NCBI GenBank assembly: GCA_964514235.1
Contig: CAZEPV010000022.1
Coordinates: 1 to 29,764 of the forward strand
Source: JAAYRQ01 sp035647235
GTDB taxonomy: Bacteria; Bacillota; Syntrophomonadia; Syntrophomonadales; Syntrophomonadaceae
DNA: 29,764 bases
Reading direction: 5' to 3'
Within the stretch, counting starts at the first letter, position 1. Every line of letters starts with the position of its first letter. Below the pieces are notes generated by a model, which saw only the letters and a program-made list of their open reading frames with translations, ran no database searches and was not told the origin of the DNA. Shown here piece by piece: positions 8,499 through 17,135 of the stretch. The position numbers and the translations under genes were made by a program.

Positions 8499-10181
8499 TT
8501 ACTTCACCCCCATAAATTCTGGAATAAAGCCTGGTTTTACTTGTATGCCTATATCGAAAATTTTACCAGTCGTATCCCATCCCCTGATTACATTGAATTG
8601 TTCCTCCATGTAAAACACTGCCTCACCCTCATAATTCGCCATATTTCTTTCTTTTAAAATACTATCCAGATGTTCTGTAGCCAAATTTTTGGCATCTTCC
8701 AGTCTAAATTTAGCAGGGTTTTTAATTTTGCCAAATTGCCCACTTGGGTGGGTAGTATAAAACCTATTTTGTGTGTCTACATGCAAACTGATATTAACCG
8801 TAGGCCTTACTACAGCTGTCCCAATTGCATTCGCTACTTGACTATGTTCGTTTAAGAAATATTCTACCCCTAATCTTTTTGCTAATACTGGTACAATAGC
8901 TGTAGATGCTGCCCCGATCCCGATGATTCGGTGCAATTTGAATTTACGTTCATTAACCACTTCCCATACTTTGTAGGCAGGTTCTTGCTCCCACTTGGTA
9001 AACATATTAGTAATGGCGGTTTCTAATCTGCCTATCACTTGATCAATAACCTCTTGGGCAAGATTTTCGCTACTAGAATTATGCTGGCTAGCAAAATCAT
9101 CTAGGGCTTTAATCGATTTTTTATAATCACCAATTTTCAAATCATAAGACACATTAAAAACATCAGTAACTGTTAGATGCTGGCCACCAAAACAAAGAGC
9201 AAAATCCTCGCGATTAAGTATTTCTATCCCCTTATCAATAAAGTCTATTTTACTATCTCCACCAATTGGCAGTGAAGTTAAGGAAAAAGCATCTACATGA
9301 GTATAATGCTCATTAATTGTGGCCCCCTTAGAAGCATACAATGGCTCTCCTTCGATTACTAAAGATAGATCGGTTGTAGTACCGCCAATATCTATTACTA
9401 CTGAATTTTCCTGGTCCATAGTCAAGGCTACACCACCCATAGTACTAGCGGCAGGGCCAGAATAGATAGTTTGGCAAGGTAGTGTACGAGAAATTTCCAA
9501 GGGCATTGTGCCTCCATCTGCCTTTAAGACCTGAACCTCAGCAGAAATTCCCCTACTTTTTACGGCCTTTTGCACATGTTCCACAAAATTTTGCCATTCA
9601 TGATAAATTAAGGCGGTGAAAAATGTAGTCGCAGCTCTCCTTCTGAAATTCAGTTGATTAGAAATTTCAGAACTAATTAAAACCAGGGCTTTCGGATAGT
9701 CGGTAGCAAATAATTCCTTTACCAACACCTCATGTTCATTATTACGGTTGGAGAACTTACCTGCTATTGCAATCCTTTTAATACCCTGGTTTTTTATATC
9801 CTTTATAGTATCTTTTATTTCACTGAGACTAATTTCTTCCGTAATATTACCCCTAAAATCTATGGCTCCTTGTAGAAAGTGACAATTATCACCTATTTCG
9901 TAATATGAAAGGGGTAAACCATGTCCAGGTAACAATACTAGTGCAGTAGGCTCTGTTTTTTCTGTAGCTATAAGGTTAGTAACTGCAGTAGTGCTCATAA
10001 CAACCCGTTCAATAAGGTTTAAATCTGAAATATTAGTTAATAATTGGTCTAGGGTCTTAAAAAGGCTCGAACCTATGTTAGTATTATCTGTAGGATTTTT
10101 TACTGAAGTTACAATCGTATCTGACTTAATTAATGTTCCATCTGTAAAGGTACCACCAACATCAATACCTATAAGATACAT
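8499..10181 (-). CDS. Hydantoinase/oxoprolinase family protein (HyuA-like, ATP-dependent)
   Basis: This is a protein of about 560 residues with an actin-like ATPase fold. The N-terminal GIDVGGTFTDGTL is the family signature, STTAVTNLIA follows near 65-75, and a second phosphate loop VVIDIGGTTTDLSLV lies near 254-268. Family members hydrolyse cyclic amides such as hydantoins or 5-oxoproline with ATP, usually with a HyuB partner; no HyuB gene is present here. At this length it lacks the long C-terminal part of many HyuA proteins. Two in-frame ATGs exist. I chose the second (10179-10181) because AGGAGG lies 9 nt before it but only 3 nt before the first (10185-10187). The ribosome site begins at the mutS stop. 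Confidence 0.85.
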   Translation of the reverse strand: MYLIGIDVGGTFTDGTLIKSDTIVTSVKNPTDNTNIGSSLFKTLDQLLTNISDLNLIERVVMSTTAVTNLIATEKTEPTALVLLPGHGLPLSYYEIGDNCHFLQGAIDFRGNITEEISLSEIKDTIKDIKNQGIKRIAIAGKFSNRNNEHEVLVKELFATDYPKALVLISSEISNQLNFRRRAATTFFTALIYHEWQNFVEHVQKAVKSRGISAEVQVLKADGGTMPLEISRTLPCQTIYSGPAASTMGGVALTMDQENSVVIDIGGTTTDLSLVIEGEPLYASKGATINEHYTHVDAFSLTSLPIGGDSKIDFIDKGIEILNREDFALCFGGQHLTVTDVFNVSYDLKIGDYKKSIKALDDFASQHNSSSENLAQEVIDQVIGRLETAITNMFTKWEQEPAYKVWEVVNERKFKLHRIIGIGAASTAIVPVLAKRLGVEYFLNEHSQVANAIGTAVVRPTVNISLHVDTQNRFYTTHPSGQFGKIKNPAKFRLEDAKNLATEHLDSILKERNMANYEGEAVFYMEEQFNVIRGWDTTGKIFDIGIQVKPGFIPEFMGVK

Positions 10182-10199
10182 AAACATATTCCTCCTTTA

Positions 10200-12773
10200 T
10201 CAGATTATTTCTTTTTTCCATTTGTATAGGAATGCTAATGCATCCCGTGGGGTTATACCATCTATATCCAGCTCCTTAAGTTCCCTAATAAAATCTGGCT
10301 CATCACCAAATAGATATGGTTGTTGTATCACTTCGGGTGGTTTTTTGTCTATATTCTTTTCTAACGCCATTAATATATCGTCTGCCCTATTGACAACCTG
10401 TTTGGGGAGCCCAGCAAGTCTGGCCACATGCACTCCATAACTTTTATCTGCTTGACCTGTTAATACCTTCTTTAAAAAAACTACTGTATCACCAGTTTCT
10501 TTTACCGAAACAGATAAATTAGTCATAGTAGGATAATCATCACTCAACGAGGTTAGTTCATGATAATGGGTAGCAAAAAGGGTTCTAGCTTTTATATGGT
10601 TAATTATGTATTCGCTAACTGCTCTAGCTATACTTAGGCCATCGTAGGTGCTAGTACCCCTACCGATCTCATCCAATATTATCAGACTATGGGTAGTCGC
10701 ATTATTTAAAATATTAGCTACTTCCACCATTTCTAACATAAAAGTACTTTGGCCAGCAGCCAGATCATCAGAGGCCCCTACTCGAGTAAATATCTGGTCA
10801 ACAATACCTATTAGAGCAGATTCGGCTGGAATGAAACTACCCATTTGAGCCATCAAAACTAACAAAGCTGTTTGTCGCATATAGGTACTTTTACCTCCCA
10901 TATTAGGACCAGTAATTATAGCAAAATTCGTATCCTCCCCATCCATGTATGTATCGTTGGGGACGAAACGGGAATCTACTAGATATCTTTCTACTACTGG
11001 ATGGCGGCCACTTTTTATGCTTATTTGTAATTGATTGTTTATCATGGGCCTTACATAATTATTGTAATATGCAACTTGGGCTAAAGAATATAAAACATCC
11101 AATATAGCTACTAGATTTGCTACAGATTGAAGACGGGAAATATAAGGAATTAAGTCCTCCTTTAATTGATTATATAATTCGTATTCAATATTAAATAACT
11201 TTTCCCTAGCCCCTAATATACGATCCTCATAATTTTTTAGCTCTTCACATATAAAACGCTCTGCATTTACTAATGTTTGTTTACGATGGTATTCTGGTGG
11301 GGCCAAATGTTTGTTGGCATTCGATATTTCAATATAATAGCCAAATACCCTATTAAAACCAATCTTCAGATTCCTAATGCCCAACCTTTCCCTTTCCTGG
11401 TTTTCAAAATCAATTAACCATTTACCACCCTGCTTAGTTAAATCCCTGAGTTCATCAATTTCACTATTATACTGCTCACGAAATATGTAACCCTCGGTTA
11501 TATTCAGGGGTGCTGGCTCTATAATAGTTTTATCTAAAAGTTCATATAAATCCTGCATTCTATCTAACTGGGCTATATTTTGCAATTTTTTGCTTTTTGT
11601 AGGTGATAATATATCAGCAATTTCCTGGATATTTTGCAATGAATATTTTAGGGCTATCAAATCACGTGGCATAATAAGATTACTTCCTATTTTACCAGCT
11701 AATCTCTCTAGATCATAAATTTCATCTAGCGTTTGGTTTAATAAATTGAGTAAAGATAAATCATTTTTTAATTCTGCCACTGCATCTAAGCGTTCGTTTA
11801 TATCGTTAACATTAGTTAAAGGTTGTTCAATCCAATTTCTCAGAGTACGTTTACCCATGGCAGTCGCACAATAATCTAAAATGGATAATAATGAACCTTC
11901 CTTCTTATTTTCCCGCAATGAGGAAGTTAGTTCTAAGTTTTTCCGAGTGGAAAAATCCATCTCTAGGAAGCTGCTAGTTGTGTAAGGCCTTAAAGGTTTA
12001 ATATGTTTTAAATTTGTTTTCTGCGTATTCTTTAGGAAATTAATAATTATTGCTGCAGCACTTATGCCCGCAGAAAAATCCTGCAAACCGAAACTCTCCA
12101 AGGTTGCTATGTTATAGTGCTTTTTAACTATTTGTTTAGCATCATTCACAGAAATATTATCCTCTTCTATATAGGTTATAAAGGTATATTTTAAGCTATC
12201 CAGAATTTCATGCCATTCAGGTTGAAGTTCTCCATATTTCGGAATTAAGCATTCGACAGGATTAATCCTTAATAATTCACTAACCAGCCCAGATTTAGAT
12301 TCATTTTCTGCCAATTCTGTTACCCAAAAATCACCAGTAGATACATCCAAATATGCTAGGCCGAAAACTTGATTAAGCTCAAATAATGCTACTAAATAAT
12401 TAGGAATAGCTTCATCCAGCATGCTATTCTCGAGAACTGTCCCTGGGGTGATTACTTGTACCACTTCCCTTTTTACGATCCCCTTAGCAGTTCTAGGGTC
12501 TTCAACTTGTTCGCATATAGCTACTTTATATCCCTTATCTATAAGTTTAGCTATATAATTAGTGGCGGAATGATGCGGGACACCACACATGGGTATTTTT
12601 GATTTGCCCCCATCTCGGGATGTTAAAACTATTTCTAATTCCTTAGCTGCTTTTTTGGCATCATCAAAAAACATTTCATAAAAATCACCTAATCGAAAAA
12701 AAAGGATGGCATCTTGGTATGCTTCTTTAATTTGTAAGTATTGTTGAATCATTGGTGTTTTTTTTCCTGACAC
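10200..12773 (-). CDS. mutS: DNA mismatch repair protein MutS
   Basis: At 857 residues this is full length for bacterial MutS1. The mismatch-reading Phe-x-Glu is present in GDFYEMF near residue 34, followed by the connector, lever and clamp domains. The ATPase domain has Walker A GPNMGGKST near 620, the GQSTFMLEM segment, and Walker B LIILDEIGRGTSTYDG near 695. The C-terminus has a short dimerisation tail. The start is a GTG, with GGAGGT 7 nt upstream, and the usual TPMIQQYLQIK opening follows at once. The ylbF-like gene is 81 nt upstream with a small hairpin in the gap. Confidence 0.98.
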   Translation of the reverse strand: MSGKKTPMIQQYLQIKEAYQDAILFFRLGDFYEMFFDDAKKAAKELEIVLTSRDGGKSKIPMCGVPHHSATNYIAKLIDKGYKVAICEQVEDPRTAKGIVKREVVQVITPGTVLENSMLDEAIPNYLVALFELNQVFGLAYLDVSTGDFWVTELAENESKSGLVSELLRINPVECLIPKYGELQPEWHEILDSLKYTFITYIEEDNISVNDAKQIVKKHYNIATLESFGLQDFSAGISAAAIIINFLKNTQKTNLKHIKPLRPYTTSSFLEMDFSTRKNLELTSSLRENKKEGSLLSILDYCATAMGKRTLRNWIEQPLTNVNDINERLDAVAELKNDLSLLNLLNQTLDEIYDLERLAGKIGSNLIMPRDLIALKYSLQNIQEIADILSPTKSKKLQNIAQLDRMQDLYELLDKTIIEPAPLNITEGYIFREQYNSEIDELRDLTKQGGKWLIDFENQERERLGIRNLKIGFNRVFGYYIEISNANKHLAPPEYHRKQTLVNAERFICEELKNYEDRILGAREKLFNIEYELYNQLKEDLIPYISRLQSVANLVAILDVLYSLAQVAYYNNYVRPMINNQLQISIKSGRHPVVERYLVDSRFVPNDTYMDGEDTNFAIITGPNMGGKSTYMRQTALLVLMAQMGSFIPAESALIGIVDQIFTRVGASDDLAAGQSTFMLEMVEVANILNNATTHSLIILDEIGRGTSTYDGLSIARAVSEYIINHIKARTLFATHYHELTSLSDDYPTMTNLSVSVKETGDTVVFLKKVLTGQADKSYGVHVARLAGLPKQVVNRADDILMALEKNIDKKPPEVIQQPYLFGDEPDFIRELKELDIDGITPRDALAFLYKWKKEII

Positions 12774-12795
12774 AAAATATACCTCCCTAAAGAGA

Positions 12796-12817
12796 AAGAC
12801 TTAGTAATCTAAGTCTT
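12796..12817 (-). terminator. Hairpin between ylbF-like gene and mutS (weak terminator or attenuator)
   Basis: A perfect 9-bp stem (AAGACTTAG / CTAAGTCTT) with a 4-nt loop is followed on the minus strand by a pyrimidine-rich but imperfect U-tract (TTTCTCTTT). It could lower readthrough into mutS or act as a processing or stabilising stem. It ends only about 22 nt before the mutS start. Confidence 0.4.
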
Positions 12818-12854
12818 CCTTGCTTGTCTATTATATAGTTTCTTAGGTGATAAT

Positions 12855-13235
12855 TTAGCAACTTCCCCCACAGGAGTCACAACCATCCGCACAATTGGCT
12901 GCCCCAGAAATGGCTTGATTTAAAGCAAAATATACTGCCTGCATCAAATTATCAAATTTTTCTTGAGCTTGTATCATTTCATTAATTAAAGCATTACTAT
13001 TTAATTGTTGTTCTAAAATGGCTATATGGTCCTCCTCGGTTGTAGGTACTATTAACCCACTATTTTTTTTGTTTTCTAATTTTGTTCTAGCATCTTGATA
13101 ACGCATAATTAGGTCATATGAAGCTTGATCTTCTGTAAGTTTTTGTTGTAGTACTTTCAAATCTGTAATTTCATCTGATTGGGCGATAGAATCACCAAGT
13201 TCAAAGGCCTGTTTAATAATCGTTTCAGTTGTCAA
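12855..13235 (-). CDS. YlbF/YmcA-family protein with Cys-rich C-terminus
   Basis: This is a 126-residue, almost wholly helical protein of the Com_YlbF family. In Bacillus, YlbF, YmcA and YaaT form a complex that binds Fe-S clusters and acts with RNase Y in mRNA maturation. Residues 1-108 are the helical core. The last 12 residues hold four cysteines (CADGCDSCGGSC), a plausible Fe-S or metal site. The start is a TTG preceded by GGAGG at 8 nt, and no ATG fits. It lies 33 nt after miaB, a radical-SAM Fe-S enzyme. Family placement is confident; a role in RNA processing is inferred from Bacillus. Confidence 0.8.
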   Translation of the reverse strand: MTTETIIKQAFELGDSIAQSDEITDLKVLQQKLTEDQASYDLIMRYQDARTKLENKKNSGLIVPTTEEDHIAILEQQLNSNALINEMIQAQEKFDNLMQAVYFALNQAISGAANCADGCDSCGGSC

Positions 13236-13268
13236 TTAATTATCCTCCAATTATAAAAAAATTTGTGT

Positions 13269-14615
13269 TTATAACACTCCAACATATTCACCATTGAGTG
13301 AAAAAGTTTTCCCTTTCTTTATTCTAACATTTATTAGCTTTCCGATTAAGGTATTTTGACCGGAAAATATAACTATGCGATTATTTCGGGTTCTGGAAGT
13401 TAAAAAGTTTTTATCGGTTTTACTTGGCCCTTCGACTAGGACCTCCACTACCTCACCTTCTAACCTTTTGTTAATCTGGGCGGCTATTTCATATTGGACT
13501 TCCATTAAGTGGGCTAACCTAGCTTTTTTTACTTCTAAGGAAATATGATCAGTGAAATCAGCAGCCTTAGTTCCACTGCGTGGGGAATACATAAAGGTAT
13601 AGGCCGCATCAAATTGGACTCTATTTACAAGTTCTAGGGTTTGCCCAAAATCTTCCTCTGTTTCCCCAGGAAATCCCACGATAATATCAGTAGTTATTGC
13701 AATACCAGGAATTCTGTCTTTCATTTTTTTAGTTAAATCAATATAATGTTCCCTAGTATATTTACGATTCATAAGCTTTAAAATATTATTACTACCTGAT
13801 TGGAGTGCTACATGGACATGTTCGCATATTTTACCACCTTGGGCAATAGTGTCTATTAGCTTATCCGATATGTCTTTAGGGTGGGAAGTCATAAATCTAA
13901 TTCTTTCTATCCCCCCACTATTATCAGCCACTAACTTTAACAAATCTGCAAAATCTATAGGTCTTTCTAGTCCTTTACCATATGAATTGACATTTTGCCC
14001 TAGCAAAGTTACTTCTTTATAGCCTTGTGCTGCCACATTTTGAATTTCCTCGATAATAAATTCAGGTAAACGGCTTCTTTCCCGCCCCCTTGTATATGGC
14101 ACAATACAATAACTGCAAAAATTGTTACACCCATACATTATATTTACAAAGGCGCTCAACCCTGGCTGCCTTTTAGCAGGTAAAGGCTCAATAACAGTGC
14201 CTGCATTATCCCAAACTTGATATAGCTTCTGATTTGTTTTTTTGACTTCCTCAATTAAATATGGAAGTTCATGAATATTGTGGGTACCAAATAAGACATC
14301 GACCCCATGTTTTCTTAGCCTCTTACGAACATCTGGTATCTGAGCCATACAACCGCCAAAGGCAACCATTAACCCAGGCTTGCTTTTCTTCAACTTATTA
14401 ATTTCCCCTAATTTACCGTAAACTTTATTTTCTGCTGAATGACGAACACTACAGGTATTGAAAACTACTAGGTTAGCTTCATCTAGATCACCTGTCTCAA
14501 CATAGCCCATGCCTTCCAATAATCCACCAATAGTCTCCGAATCCCTGACATTCATCTGACAGCCATAAGTTAACAAATAGTATTTATTTTTTAACTCTAT
14601 TTGCTTAATTGACAT
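13269..14615 (-). CDS. miaB: tRNA-2-methylthio-N6-dimethylallyladenosine synthase MiaB
   Basis: This 448-residue radical-SAM methylthiotransferase has the three domains expected. The N-terminal UPF0004 domain carries auxiliary cluster ligands C19 (YGCQMN), C55 (FNTCSVRHSAENKVYGKLG) and C89 (GGCMAQ). The radical-SAM site is C163-x3-C167-x2-C170 (YGCNNFCSYCIVPYTRGRE), and a C-terminal TRAM domain runs from about 380. Together with MiaA it makes ms2i6A37 in tRNA. FNTCSVRHSAENK is typical of MiaB rather than MtaB or RimO. It is the first gene of the minus-strand operon. A possible -10 box (TATAAT, complement of 14658-14663) lies upstream without a clear -35. Confidence 0.96.
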   Translation of the reverse strand: MSIKQIELKNKYYLLTYGCQMNVRDSETIGGLLEGMGYVETGDLDEANLVVFNTCSVRHSAENKVYGKLGEINKLKKSKPGLMVAFGGCMAQIPDVRKRLRKHGVDVLFGTHNIHELPYLIEEVKKTNQKLYQVWDNAGTVIEPLPAKRQPGLSAFVNIMYGCNNFCSYCIVPYTRGRERSRLPEFIIEEIQNVAAQGYKEVTLLGQNVNSYGKGLERPIDFADLLKLVADNSGGIERIRFMTSHPKDISDKLIDTIAQGGKICEHVHVALQSGSNNILKLMNRKYTREHYIDLTKKMKDRIPGIAITTDIIVGFPGETEEDFGQTLELVNRVQFDAAYTFMYSPRSGTKAADFTDHISLEVKKARLAHLMEVQYEIAAQINKRLEGEVVEVLVEGPSKTDKNFLTSRTRNNRIVIFSGQNTLIGKLINVRIKKGKTFSLNGEYVGVL

Positions 14616-14794
14616 TAATTCATCATCCTTTTTAGGAATTCCAGTGTTTAGTACAATATTATATTACCCCAGTTTAGGGCAAAAATAAAACAGGCTGTGA
14701 TTGATTATTTTATTAAAGATTCCAGTTTGATGTTAGTATAGCTTATAAAATGAAGAAATCAGTACTAATGTGGATAATTGTTTTAAAAAATAGG

Positions 14795-14827
14795 AAAGCA
14801 TATCTAGCCACATAATAGATATGCTTT
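14795..14827 (-). terminator. Rho-independent terminator after the YuzD-like gene
   Basis: A perfect 12-bp stem (AAAGCATATCTA / TAGATATGCTTT) with a 9-nt loop is followed on the minus strand by CCTATTTTTT. It ends the DUF368 - small protein - YuzD-like operon and separates it from miaB. Confidence 0.85.
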
Positions 14828-14875
14828 AAATTTGTTTAGATATATAAAAGGAAAAAAGGTCCCAAAGTAATTTAC

Positions 14876-15232
14876 TCAGTTGTCTCTCCCTTCCAATATA
14901 GCCTCAACTGAATTTTCAATTTCAGTATCCATAATACCCCCAGCAAAACGTGGCTCGCCATTAATTAGGGTAATGGGGAAAGGGTAGCCCATTTGCATGA
15001 TTTTATTCATAACTGGATAATCCTCTAAACCAGCCTCATCAATATCTACATATTTCATTTCTACTTTATCCCCGAATTTTTCACCCAACTTTTTGGTTAG
15101 GTTTTCTATTTCCTTTTTAATTTCCCCAGTATTAATAGATGGGGCACAACCTGCAGATGCGGGGCAACCACTGCATCCGCTCCCCATTGGTGTTGTCCCT
15201 TGCAGAATTTCTACTATAACTTTATTACCCAT
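14876..15232 (-). CDS. Thioredoxin-fold protein, YuzD (DUF1462)-like
   Basis: The 118-residue product starts MGNKVIVEILQG. An ATG 48 nt upstream is unlikely because GGGGG lies 8 nt before the chosen start. The sequence has a Cys motif GCSGCPASAGC (about 18-28), an amphipathic helix, then MKYVDIDE and YPFPITLINGEPRFAGG (about 79-95). The order Cys pair - helix - YVDID - cis-Pro-like FP - INGE resembles the predicted disulfide oxidoreductase YuzD. No enzymatic role is proven for that family. It is the last gene of a three-gene operon, 57 nt after the 71-residue protein gene. Confidence 0.6.
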   Translation of the reverse strand: MGNKVIVEILQGTTPMGSGCSGCPASAGCAPSINTGEIKKEIENLTKKLGEKFGDKVEMKYVDIDEAGLEDYPVMNKIMQMGYPFPITLINGEPRFAGGIMDTEIENSVEAILEGRDN

Positions 15233-15289
15233 TAAAAAGTCCCCCTTATTTTTATATGGTATTTGGAATAAAAATAACAAGTAGTCAAA

Positions 15290-15505
15290 TTATATTCTGT
15301 CTAATGTCCCCGTGTATGTTTCATATTCAGCTATACTGTTATAATCTTTTTGTAATTCTTTTTCTATAAATTTTATATCATGGTAATATTTCAGATATTC
15401 ATCCCTTTGTTTTTGAAATTCACTACAACTGGCTAAATCACAAATCATATTTGATATTCGGTCTAAATCCTCTACTAAATTCTGTAAAACATGTTTGGAA
15501 TGCAT
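15290..15505 (-). CDS. Small helical protein of unknown function (71 aa)
   Basis: I do not recognise this family. The product is charged, rich in Glu, Lys and Tyr, has no membrane segment, and is predicted to be mainly alpha-helical. It contains two Cys (CDLASC). I take it as real because a GGAGGAG ribosome site lies at proper spacing before the ATG. It also sits head-to-tail between two genes of the same strand, with no terminator between. Confidence 0.55.
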   Translation of the reverse strand: MHSKHVLQNLVEDLDRISNMICDLASCSEFQKQRDEYLKYYHDIKFIEKELQKDYNSIAEYETYTGTLDRI

Positions 15506-15562
15506 TTTACTCCTCCTATTTTTTATTTAGTTTATTCAATTAGACCGGGTTTAATGTAAATA

Positions 15563-16330
15563 TTAATTTGCAGTTGACCTGCTAAGGAGAAGAACAATGA
15601 TAATACCTGTAAATACACCTCCAAGATCAACTAGGGATAATGTTTTGGGTACTACCACAAGGGCAGAACCTATTATAAGTCCTGATAGCCCTGACATTAA
15701 TTCGCTTCTATAGTGTTTGAGGAAATAGGATAAGACCCAGGCTAACCCTAATATGCCGACTATAGCGCTAGAAGCAAATATTAAAATTATCGGAATGTTA
15801 AAGGCCAACAAGGCTTCAATAACAAATTCATATATGCCTAGTAAAACCAAAATTGTAGCCCCACTAATTCCAGGCAAAAGCATAGATATGGAAGCAAATA
15901 CGCCGGAAAATACTAACTTGCTAGTACTTACCACTTCACTAGTTTGATTTATATCAAAAGGAGGTTGGCCTAGATTAAATGCAATAAGGAACCCAACTAT
16001 TAGGTAAATAATTATTAAGAGATTAATTTTCTTAACTTCCATAATAGTTACCTTAACTGATGCAATAATTAAACCGAAAATAAAAGCAGCCATAAAGCTA
16101 GCATAAGTATCTAGCAAATAATTTATTAGGCTAGCGGTCGATAAGAGCCCTAGAAAGGCACCAAAACCAATTGGTAGTATTATTTTAAAGTTTAATTCTT
16201 TAATAGCTTCTATAAGAATATCATAAATTCGTAAAATAACTGCGATAGTCCCGCCGCTTATACCAGGTAAAACATTAGAAATGCCTATGGGGATTCCTTT
16301 TAGAAACAATAGCCAAATATCCTTATACAC
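15563..16330 (-). CDS. DUF368 membrane protein (PopT-type polyprenyl-phosphate transporter family)
   Basis: This 255-residue, strongly hydrophobic protein has about eight membrane segments. The two-fold family repeat is visible: GIPIGISNVLPGISGGTIAV near 12-31 and SMLLPGISGATILVLLGIYEF near 148-168, each followed by a helix. DUF368 proteins have been linked to recycling undecaprenyl phosphate across the membrane (PopT, working alongside DedA-type UptA). The start is a GTG with AGGGGGC upstream; no ATG fits the homologous N-terminus. It is slightly shorter than many family members. Confidence 0.85.
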   Translation of the reverse strand: MYKDIWLLFLKGIPIGISNVLPGISGGTIAVILRIYDILIEAIKELNFKIILPIGFGAFLGLLSTASLINYLLDTYASFMAAFIFGLIIASVKVTIMEVKKINLLIIIYLIVGFLIAFNLGQPPFDINQTSEVVSTSKLVFSGVFASISMLLPGISGATILVLLGIYEFVIEALLAFNIPIILIFASSAIVGILGLAWVLSYFLKHYRSELMSGLSGLIIGSALVVVPKTLSLVDLGGVFTGIIIVLLLSRSTAN

Positions 16331-16363
16331 TATTAAGCCCCCTAGAATTATGGTTACCCTACA

Positions 16364-16391
16364 AGTATAGCAAAAGCAGATATTTCGTAAA
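16364..16391 (-). promoter_or_regulatory. Promoter of the DUF368 operon (extended -10)
   Basis: On the minus strand, -35-like TTTACG (16386-16391) and -10 TATACT (16364-16369) are 16 nt apart. The -10 is preceded by TGC, forming an extended -10 element that would offset the weak -35. Confidence 0.5.
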
Positions 16392-16447
16392 GTATATATT
16401 TATTTTTAATTATAATATTCTAATTTTTACGATCTGAATCAAAAAAA

Positions 16448-16476
16448 AGAAAGGCTCTTTTTGCTTAAGCCTTTCT
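16448..16476 (-). terminator. Rho-independent terminator of the sugar-acid operon
   Basis: A 9-bp stem (AGAAAGGCT / AGCCTTTCT) is followed on the minus strand by an uninterrupted run of eight T. It lies just after the short-chain dehydrogenase remnant and is the probable end of the transcript that starts upstream of 20190. Confidence 0.85.
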
Positions 16477-16484
16477 AAAAAAGT

Positions 16485-16571
16485 TTACATACAAAGATAG
16501 CCACCATCAACATGAAGTACCTGCCCTGTTACAATAGCTACTTTGTCATCTAATCTGAAAGATATTTCCAT
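16485..16571 (-). pseudogene. Short-chain dehydrogenase/reductase remnant with a massive internal deletion
   Basis: A well-formed 28-codon ORF (ATG with AAGGAGA 8 nt upstream, TAA at 16485-16487) encodes the two ends of an SDR joined directly. The N-terminal FRLDDKVAIVTG, the start of the Rossmann glycine motif, continues straight into GQVLHVDGGYLCM, the typical SDR C-terminus. About 220-230 residues, including the catalytic Ser-Tyr-Lys, are missing, so it cannot be an active enzyme. The join sits on ACAGGG, which would encode TG at both places, so deletion between short direct repeats is likely. It lies 51 nt after the truncated TRAP permease and just before the operon terminator. Confidence 0.85.
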
Positions 16572-16622
16572 ATTTAATTCTCCTTTGCTTGGCTAATTTT
16601 TTATCCAGACACTAATAATTAA

Positions 16623-17135
16623 TTACCGATTAAGTGTACTAAAAAATAAGGCTACATCTGGAACATAGGTAATAATAAGCAGAATTGGAATACATACTAC
16701 TATAAATCCCAAGATTGGTTTTAAAAGTTGATCTAGGGTTAAATTACTGATTTTATAAGCTACAAATAAATTACTTGCAAAAGGAGGGGTAATCATGCCT
16801 ATCTCGAGATTTAAAAGCATTATTGCGCCAAAATGTATGGGATCTATGCCATAAGCTTTAGCAGCTGGCACTAATATGGGAGCTAATAGAAGAATAGCAG
16901 TATTGGTTTCCATAAACATTCCCACTAAAAGTAAAACCAGGTTTACAACCAATAGAAATACTATTGGATTTTCTGTAATGCCTAGTAACCAATTGGCTAA
17001 TATCGTAGCAGAGCCACCATAGGTAAACATGGCACTCGCAATAGCAGCAAAACCAATCAGAATACTGATAGTGGCAGTAGTTACAGCACTCTTTTTAGTA
17101 ACTTCCACAAAACCCACATTATCCTTATCCCTAAT
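16623..17135 (-). pseudogene. TRAP transporter large permease (DctM) C-terminal fragment
   Basis: The reading frame open to 17171 encodes about 160 residues typical of the C-terminal third of DctM. It contains KSAVTTATISILIGFAAIAS, a MFMETNTAILLLAPILVP segment, and GIDPIHFGAIMLLNLEIGMITPPFASNLFV. A full DctM has about 425 residues, so the first ~260 are gone. The substrate-binding (DctP) and small-permease (DctQ) genes are absent nearby. The frame's apparent beginning is fused out of frame to a truncated MFS transporter, so it is not a functional start. The precise 5' limit is uncertain (17100-17165). Confidence 0.8.

Noticed and set aside
9991..10440. A 149-codon plus-strand open frame across the hydantoinase-like start and mutS end
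   Set aside because: It spans the junction of two confident minus-strand genes and shows no motif.
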